DNA of 64,000 nt from Takakia lepidozioides (lineage: Eukaryota > Streptophyta > Takakiopsida > Takakiales > Takakiaceae), in NCBI GenBank assembly GCA_030704615.1, contig CM060731.1, positions 78,784,756 to 78,848,755 on the forward strand, in the 5' to 3' direction. Both the position numbers and the translations under genes were made by a program. The first letter of the stretch is position 1, and every line of letters begins with the position of its first letter. The notes below the pieces were generated by a model. The model was not told where the DNA came from, ran no database searches, and was given only the letters and a program-made list of their open reading frames with translations. Below, in pieces: positions 57,314 to 64,000 of the stretch.

Positions 57314-58429
57314 ATGGAGGAGGAGATTTGGAGCAGGCTTCCTTTGGAGTTAGTGATGGTAGTGTTGGCCTACTTGCCATATCCAAGTCTTGTCCGCTTT
57401 AAGTCGGTGTGCAAGTTGTGGAACTCCCTCCCATCCACTGCTTCTTTCCAACAACTCTGTCAGCACCTCCCTCTTCACCAACACTCCTATCTCTTGCTTT
57501 TTGGAAGGTATGAAAGCCGAGATATTTGCGTGTTGTATGCGCCCACAACTCGACGGTGGCACGAGATCGCCCTCAAACTCCCCTTGAAGGATAATTTAGG
57601 ATACGGAGTTCGTGCTGCAGACGGAGGCTTATTTTGCACAACGGACGATGGGCTGACTGTGTACAATCCTCTTTTGAACAGTTCCAGACAATTGCCTGCC
57701 CTGCCTCACAACAATTCAGAACATGTGGAGATGGTGAATGTGATTGTGGATAGATGCAGCAACACCGACAAAGTCCTTGTGATGTCCGACGACGACAAAG
57801 GACGTTGGAGAACATACATCTACGGCTCAGTTTGCGAGTGTTGGACCGAGACTGGAAAGATGCCCACAGTACCCGGTATTGCGTATTGGAGAGGAAGTGT
57901 GATATGTGGCCCTACTCTCTTTGCTCTATTTTGTACATATGTCGAAGAGAAAGGCTACATGTTGATGGCTTGTGACATTGGCACGGGTGTGTGGACTAAA
58001 GTTGCTGCACGGATGCCTGAATTTGCTGTATGTGAATGCAATGAAGCTCGTCCATCCCTTGTAGAGACTGGCGGGCGCCTATTACTGGCTGGGGTTCCTG
58101 AATGTCATCATGATCCTGATCGCTTGTCAAACTCATCACTAGTAATCTGTGTGTGGGAGTTCAAAGGTTCTACAACGAGTGCAGAGTGGCTTGAGACTGT
58201 AAGGACTGTGATTCATATAACTACTTCCTTGTACCATTTTCAGGTGGTGAGCCATGACAATCTCATATTCTGGTGCGACAGATCACATTATTATGCAAAT
58301 CCAAGAGTGTTTGTGATGTATGACCTGAAGCAAGACACATGGCCATCCCCTCAGGATTTGTTTCCACCTGAAATACCAGTTAGCATCAGCTTGGTTAGCG
58401 GGGGTCTTAGTTTAGGTGCAAAAGTCTAG
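57314..58429 (+). CDS. F-box protein, intact paralogue
   Basis: 371 aa, one exon. The F-box is at residues 5-45 (WSRLPLELVMVVLAYLP, RFKSVCKLWNSLP) and should bind SKP1 within an SCF E3 ligase. The rest resembles an F-box-associated or kelch-like beta-propeller: LYAPTTRRWHEI, RAADGGLFC, YNPLLNSSRQLPALP, YGSVCECWTETGKMP, VWTKVAARMP, GGRLLLAG, VMYDLKQDTW. The propeller would choose the substrate, which is unknown. I chose ATG 57314 because MEEEIWSRLP is shared with the neighbour; the longer frame from 57182 is not conserved. The two genes are tandem, 1.2 kb apart, and clearly a recent duplication. Confidence 0.9.
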   Translation: MEEEIWSRLPLELVMVVLAYLPYPSLVRFKSVCKLWNSLPSTASFQQLCQHLPLHQHSYLLLFGRYESRDICVLYAPTTRRWHEIALKLPLKDNLGYGVRAADGGLFCTTDDGLTVYNPLLNSSRQLPALPHNNSEHVEMVNVIVDRCSNTDKVLVMSDDDKGRWRTYIYGSVCECWTETGKMPTVPGIAYWRGSVICGPTLFALFCTYVEEKGYMLMACDIGTGVWTKVAARMPEFAVCECNEARPSLVETGGRLLLAGVPECHHDPDRLSNSSLVICVWEFKGSTTSAEWLETVRTVIHITTSLYHFQVVSHDNLIFWCDRSHYYANPRVFVMYDLKQDTWPSPQDLFPPEIPVSISLVSGGLSLGAKV

Positions 58430-59624
58430 ACAAGATTTTCTCTTATTTTTCTTGTAGAACACATTCCACTGCAGTCCAACTTGTAAAGCTTCTTTTTCCC
58501 CTTCCCTTGTTGGGCTCTCACAGGCTTGTGCTGGGCCCCTCACTGTGGCGTGGTTACTTTTCAATTGAAAGAGATGAGTTTTTCAAAAGCTGTCCGTGAA
58601 TTGTGGATGGTCGGGCAAGAGTAGAGTTGTTAACTTTGTGGTACTGTTAATTTCTAGCTCTGATCACAGGTATTCTGTCCACAGAGCTATTTGTACAAGT
58701 ACTACACTCAGCTTTGAAGCATCCCTTTGAACATCTCTATTCTGTGACCCAAGAACTACGGCTGGAGTTATGGATGGCCCAACCCTTGACTCCATTCCTC
58801 AACCAGAAAGTAGCTCCAAGTAACTTAGTTGTGGCTATCACTGAGTTTTTCTATATGCGGGAACGCCCATGTGCAGAACAAAACACAAAATGCTTCAATA
58901 CTCGAGAAATTGAGTGCAGCCTGCAAATTGTTGAAGTGATAAAGTTGGGTTTTCCCTTGGTGGATGTGTGTACCTACTTTCCCTGAAAGAAACCATACGA
59001 AGCATTGTTCAGGCTATGGAGCCCAACTTTCCATCCTTTGTACAGTTACCTCATGTCAGTTTGTAAATAAAGCTTTACAGGGTTTCATCAACAAAAGGAA
59101 AGCTGAAGTTAGTGATTGTCTATGGTCAGCATCACAGAGCAAGTCAGAGAAACCCCGGTTGATGTTGCTTGAATTCATTTCCTGCACAATTGTCTCCGCA
59201 TTAGAGAAGCGTCCTTGCAAAAATACCAGCTTTGATAATGTTCTGCTTTAACCTTTTTGCCTTTAAGCTCTCAGTGTGGCATGCTAGAACTTTGAGCTCC
59301 ACAAAAACCAATTTGCATTACTCCAAAAAGCGACTAAGAATATACAAGAGACTGAGAGCAAGGAACTTGACCTATCAGTCAAGGCAACTTGCACAACTAC
59401 AAGTTGCTGCTGGAAGAAGTTGGCTGTGTGATAGAAGATAATGCTCTAGAAAAACTCATGAAAAGTTGCAAGAAGTTAGCTTAACCTAGAAAGATGACCA
59501 GAACACAAAAAGAAAGCAGACCAAAACCAATCACCGCTGCCACTGATATGTTGGAGCAGTATTTGGTTTTGTAGAGAGGAGGAGAGAGATTGATAACGAG
59601 AAGAGCGACGGGGGTGCGTGAGCT
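58430..59624. other. Intergenic between F-box and SET genes
   Basis: 3' flank of the F-box gene and promoter of the SET gene. Small open frames show no family resemblance. Confidence 0.35.
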
Positions 59625-62600
59625 ATGGAGTGCTTGATGGCCTGCTGCCCTCCCTTAGTATATGCACCTCCAAAATCTCAACCCAGATGTTTGAATGTTA
59701 GTGTGAGCCCTGTTTTGCCTTCTCCCTTTGTCTCCGCTTATTCACTTCCACCGCTTCGTCAGCCTCATGGTAAAGCTCCCAGGAGCAGTGCTGAAAGGGG
59801 AATCGGTGGATCACATTTCTTGCTGGGGAGTGCAGGATTAGGGTTTAAAGCTTCATCTGCAAGGCCGGGGGTGGTCGCAAGTTGTAGTATTTCTGGGGAG
59901 GATGTGCAGCAAGTAAATTTGGATGAGCTTGCACAATGGCTGAGAGAGCAGGGCTTTCCGGAGCAGGTATGAGGCAATTTACAAGTGCTAAAGAAACCAA
60001 TCAGAAGCCAGCTGCTGTATCTCGCAAGTTTTTTATGTCAATTGTGTGCATTACAAGCAGTCAGCGTGACTGTACTGGGTTCGATTTCTGGATTGACCCA
60101 CCTCGCCCCGTTAAATGAGCTCGACATGTTTGGTAGTTCTTATGGAGGAATAGAGATGGTTGGAAGACTAACGGAACTTCTCTGCAGAATGCGACGATGA
60201 AATTTTTTGGAGAGGAGGGGATTGGAGTGGCTGCAGGCCGTGATCTCCGGGTACTGTTCTTCTCTAGACCACAACTCGATTCCATACTCCTGCGTTTTCG
60301 CTGGGTACTTTAAGTCTGCGTTCTTTAGTGTTTTGGGGCTGAACCTCTCCATTTGTTGTCTCTTCCATCTCTCGTTCCAGTTCAATAGTCAATACGAACA
60401 GACAGAGCAGAGATGCAATGACCGTCACGATTATCTACAATGTAAAGACAAGAGTTTTGCAGAAGCGTAGATGGTAGAAGAAACTGAATGAGGCATTTGC
60501 GAACTTCAAGGCAGGCAGGCGAAATTGCGATTAGAGTGCCGGAGCAATACACGGTGACGGGTGTCGACGTTGCCAATCACCCTGTCATAGCAGCACCTGC
60601 AGCAGGTCTGTATCATTTCAACTCTGTGCATTGTATGCTTGAGATATTGTTGATTATTTTTCTCTCTTATAATGGGAGTGATTAGTGAGCTGAGGACAGG
60701 CTTTACTCAATTCATATGTGAAAATGAATTTTCTCTCGCTTTCTGAATGCTTACAGTGATGGGATAATGTGGATGGGGCTTGCCAGGCAGGGGGGACTTG
60801 ATAGGGCTTACACTATGGTTAATCTATGAACGAGCACAAGCAAAGGCATCTGTATGGGGCCCATTTCTCAAGACTTTGCCACAAACCACATTGAGTCCAC
60901 TCTTATGGACCACAGAGGAACAAGAGCAACTTCTCAAGGGCTCACCTGCCCTAGGTGAGTCTTCTGTAATAATGAACTAAGATCATGATCTTACCTTTTT
61001 TTGTTCTCTGCATAAACTTTGGTCTCATGGCATTCGGTTTGCATCTAGAAATTCAACATCTACGCATAAAGGAAGGTTGATTGTCAGTCCCACTTTTCAG
61101 AGGGTTCTTGACTGCGAGGCTTTTTTTTTGCAGGGTGGAAAATGGGAATTAACCCTTTACACCCAAGGGTTAGAACACCTTGGAGAGGAAACCGGCTTAA
61201 TCTACTGTTGTTTCAATGCTATACTTCTGAGCTTCATATTTGCTTTGTGATGATGCGGTCTTGTGCAGAGGAAGTCAAGCAGCGCAATATGGCTTTAGAG
61301 GGAGAATTTGAAGAGCTACAGACTTACTTTGGGAAGGATCCGGAGGTGCATGTTCGCTGGGCCCTTGCCCTCCTGAGAGAGCTCTACGAAGGCGCATTTG
61401 GTATATTTTGCTATATGGGATGTGAGTGTTTGTCTTTGGACAGTATTTTGAGTGATGCAGACCTTCACCCAAAGACCACCTCCCAAATTTTAGTGCTACA
61501 TTGCTCATGTACATTTTTTTCCTTGGACAGGTATTTCCTCTGGAAAGCTTCTCTCTGGAGGCATTCAAGACCGCTTTTGCGGTCATAACATCTCGAGCTA
61601 TATATTTGCCAGCTGCTGACCTATTTGCACTAGTAAGTCATATCTGCTGTCACACTTCTGTTTTAGACCAGGTAGACTACATCTCAGCATGGCACTGTTG
61701 CGAGGGACAGAATTTGAGCACTTTTAAAGAGTGGTCCTGTTGGGGCTAGACCCTGCCTAGACCCTGTTGGGGCTACAGTCTGCGGGAATGCAAATATATC
61801 ACAGTTCATGAATACCTGTTGAGAAGTCACTGCACTTGTGATTTGTAATTGATCAATGGTGCACTGTAGTAACCTTGAGAGTGACACAAATGGTTGTATG
61901 ATTATGATTACACTTATTGAATGAGGCTTCATGCTTGGAGGTGTGGGTGGCCACTGAGTCATATCATACATCAATGTATGTGGACAGGTGCCATATGCTG
62001 ATGCAGTGAATCATGGCAGAGACTGCCAAGCATACCTAGACTACAGTATGGAGGATCAATCGGTAAGGCTACAATCTGATAATGGTAGATGCCATCTCAC
62101 TATCCACGGCTTACCCTTAGGAGACTTGCTCTCTGTGCGTGTAGTAGATTCTGAAGCAGGCGATGCGATTTTAGATTTCATTGGAACACGACGTGATTGC
62201 TGCTCATCTTTTGGTCTGTTGCATTGAGATGTGCCAAGATTGTATTTTTCTGGGATGGTAACCCTTTGCTCATTAAAATGTAGGATATGGAAGGACTTGA
62301 AGTTTGGAGCCAAGAACTTGTCAGATTGATTGCTGTGTTGTACAGTTTTCGTTTTTTATTTGTTTTCTATTTGTACAGTTGATAATGAAATGCTTCACAA
62401 CGTTTGACCATAAATTATTGTTTGGCATTGTGGTTTAGTCCTAGGCAGCCACCCAGATTGTAATGTCTGCAATGTAAGACCTAGTTGCCTGGCAGATTTT
62501 GGGTTGCTGTTGGATGCAACTGATAAGAAGTGAGCCCTCCTATGACGATGAGTTTTTCACTTCAGGATAAAAGTAATCAGTTTTTAAAATCTGTCTCTTT

Positions 62601-63298
62601 TTGGCTTGAACTAATGTGCAGTATGCAAACCTGGAAGATATGCCGAGGTTTGCAGTTGGATCTACTTAGAGACTGTCATCGACTTTACCTTATTAAATGC
62701 TGAGCTTTGAGGCAGTGATGGCATGGCATGACAGGTAGTTCTCAAAGTGGACCGCAACTATAAGGCGGGCCAGCAGGTGTTTGTGTCGTATGGTCAGGAT
62801 CGACCCAACTCTGATCTTCTCATCAGGTGTTTCACAGAGTCCAAAGATGCATCTTACATGTGCATGTTATTGTCTATAATAGGGAGAGAAGGACAGAGAC
62901 ACATGCCGTAGACATTTATTGCACCTCCCCAATTTGAGTCTTGATGAGTGTCTATGGGCCATGTCCTTTGTGCATGATTAGCAAATGGTACTCCTGATGT
63001 AAGCAGCTTGGAGACAGGGCACTGGATGACAGTCGCCCAGGATTGTTGTACACAACTCAATTTTGTTGCAAGTCAAGTGCCTCATCACGAGGAATCAACC
63101 CAACTCTCTCATCTTATCAAGTCTCGGTAGAGTCTTTATGCCCTCTAATGACACCCCGACAGAGACCACCTATGCAGTCCTCCCATGCCTCGTGAAATGA
63201 AGTTGACGTGGACCTGAAGTGGCATGCTGGTTTGTTGTCATCATTGCAGCTATGGATTTGTTGACGAGAGCAATTCGAATGATTTTGTTGAACTTGAG
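59625..63298 (+). CDS. Plastid SET-domain protein methyltransferase, Rubisco LSMT family (9 exons, 3' end missing)
   Basis: The family methylates lysines in plastid proteins such as Rubisco large subunit or fructose-bisphosphate aldolase. Exons: 59625-59966, 60188-60250, 60515-60605, 60787-60954, 61269-61345, 61531-61632, 61988-62062, 62735-62826, 63250-63298. Phases close to 353 codons. Residues 1-90 look like a chloroplast transit peptide (Ser/Pro/Ala-rich). LAQWLREQGFPEQ follows, then the SET start EGIGVAAGRDLRAGE, WGPFLKTLPQ, FPLESFSLEAFKTAF, VPYADAVNH (AdoMet-binding NH), VFVSYGQ, and SYGFVDESNSNDFVELE. The C-terminal substrate-binding domain lies beyond the window. The small exon at 60188 was placed by phase and by its fit to the family's GRGLVA-like motif. 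The exact substrate cannot be told. Confidence 0.88.
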
Positions 63299-63399
63299 GT
63301 GATGATCCAATCTTGGTTGTTTACTTCTTGCCTGCAAGTCCAGTCTTTGACATAGGGTCTCAGTCCATGTTTCATTCTAGGAGCTGCTCGTATTCACTA

Positions 63400-64000
63400 T
63401 GACCTTCTATGTTTGCACTCTTGAAATATGTCTCAGTAAGGTCATGTGGGATCAAGGGAAAGATGTGGAGAGTGGTCCATAACTTGTATGCTCACACCAA
63501 AAGTTGTGTCACTGTTAATGGACAGAAGTCTAACTTCTTTGACATAGAGCAAGGTGTAGCTCAAGGATGTACCCTCTCCCCTCTGCTCTTCAATGTTTTC
63601 ATCAATCAACTCCTCGAGGATGTGGAAAGTGAGGGATTTGGGTTAAGGGTGGGTGATGCCACCATACCAACCCTTATGTTTGCGGATGACTTTGCAGGCA
63701 TAGGGGAGACTCCTTCCAATCTCCAGGAGTTGATTGATTGTGCGAAGAGATACTTTGACCTTTTGGGCGCTAGAGGCTAACGCCAGTAAATGTGCAGTGG
63801 TTGCATTCAACAACCGAGGGGAGGGAGGAGGTGATCTCAAGTGGCAGTGGGGAAGCCAAGAGATTCCGGTCCTCCCTTCCTACACATACCTTGGCGTTGA
63901 GTTTTCCTCCAACTGTGATTGGGATGCACATATTCCCAAAGTTGTTCAAACTGGCAAGCGCAAAGCGCTGGGTCTCACTAAATTCTTCCACTGCAGAGGG
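63400..64000 (+). mobile_element. LINE reverse transcriptase fragment downstream of the last placed SET exon
   Basis: The frame 63409-63780 has GKMWRVVHNLYAHTKSC, QGVAQGCTLSPLLFNVFINQ and the catalytic LMFADDFAGIG. It is followed in another frame by SYTYLGVEFSS to the window edge. FADD is intact, but a stop and frame change near 63780 disrupt the ORF. It starts about 100 bp after the last SET exon, in the same orientation. It may be the same family as the 3' fragments elsewhere in the window, but no shared segment is available for comparison. Confidence 0.8.

Noticed and set aside
61269-61400. Longer version of the SET exon reading through to 61400
   Set aside because: Using the donor at 61401 puts the next exon out of phase and into a stop. 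The donor at 61346 joins KDPE to VFPLESF, as in the family.

Overview
This window is nuclear DNA from a land plant. The evidence is multi-exon genes with GT-AG introns and plant-specific families: a SOS1/NHX7 Na+/H+ antiporter, a plastid-targeted Rubisco-methyltransferase-like SET protein, a four-EF-hand calmodulin-like protein, an LRR-VIII-type receptor kinase, and F-box genes. A chromovirus with an initiator-Met-tRNA primer site agrees. The many kilobase-scale, transposon-filled introns, together with a piggyBac relic, make me lean towards a non-seed plant (bryophyte, lycophyte or fern). That placement is inference and is weak.

Layout. 1-7.2 kb: SOS1 on the minus strand, 13 exons placed, running off the left edge. 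8.7-10.1 kb: a poly(A)-only retroposon scar and a 677-bp hAT-type element with an 8-bp target duplication. 10.3-19.5 kb: a decayed L1-type LINE (ORF1 with CCHC knuckle, then endonuclease, reverse transcriptase and C-terminal region). Its ORF1 is split by a 1.1-kb inverted-repeat DNA element with a 10-bp target duplication. 19.5-20.7 kb: a decayed piggyBac transposase. 20.9-21.4 kb: a Harbinger-type MITE. 21.4-25.6 kb: no gene recognised. 25.6-27.2 kb: a calmodulin-like gene with a tandem duplication just upstream. 28.1-28.9 kb: LINE 3' ends. 30.0-43.1 kb: a 20-exon LRR receptor kinase (minus), predicted 966 aa, with intact kinase motifs. 45.4-54.6 kb: a nested repeat block with partial inverted-repeat arms, C-rich GATCCC repeats, a MULE transposase relic, and inside it a damaged chromovirus flanked by LTR copies in opposite orientation. 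55.3-58.4 kb: two F-box paralogues, the first truncated and fused to an antisense copy of the receptor-kinase 5' region. 59.6-63.3 kb: the SET methyltransferase gene (plus), running towards the right edge, with a LINE reverse transcriptase at 63.4-64 kb downstream of its last placed exon.

Exon structures for SOS1, the receptor kinase and the SET gene were worked out by hand. In each, codon phases close across every placed junction, and the receptor-kinase exons sum to exactly 967 codons including stop. Host genes are intact wherever they can be followed; the decay is in the mobile elements. The strongest candidate for something new is the F-box/receptor-kinase antisense chimera at 55.9-56.5 kb: its transcript would be complementary to the receptor-kinase mRNA 13 kb away and could act in trans. 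There is no operon-like organisation; the genes look functionally independent.
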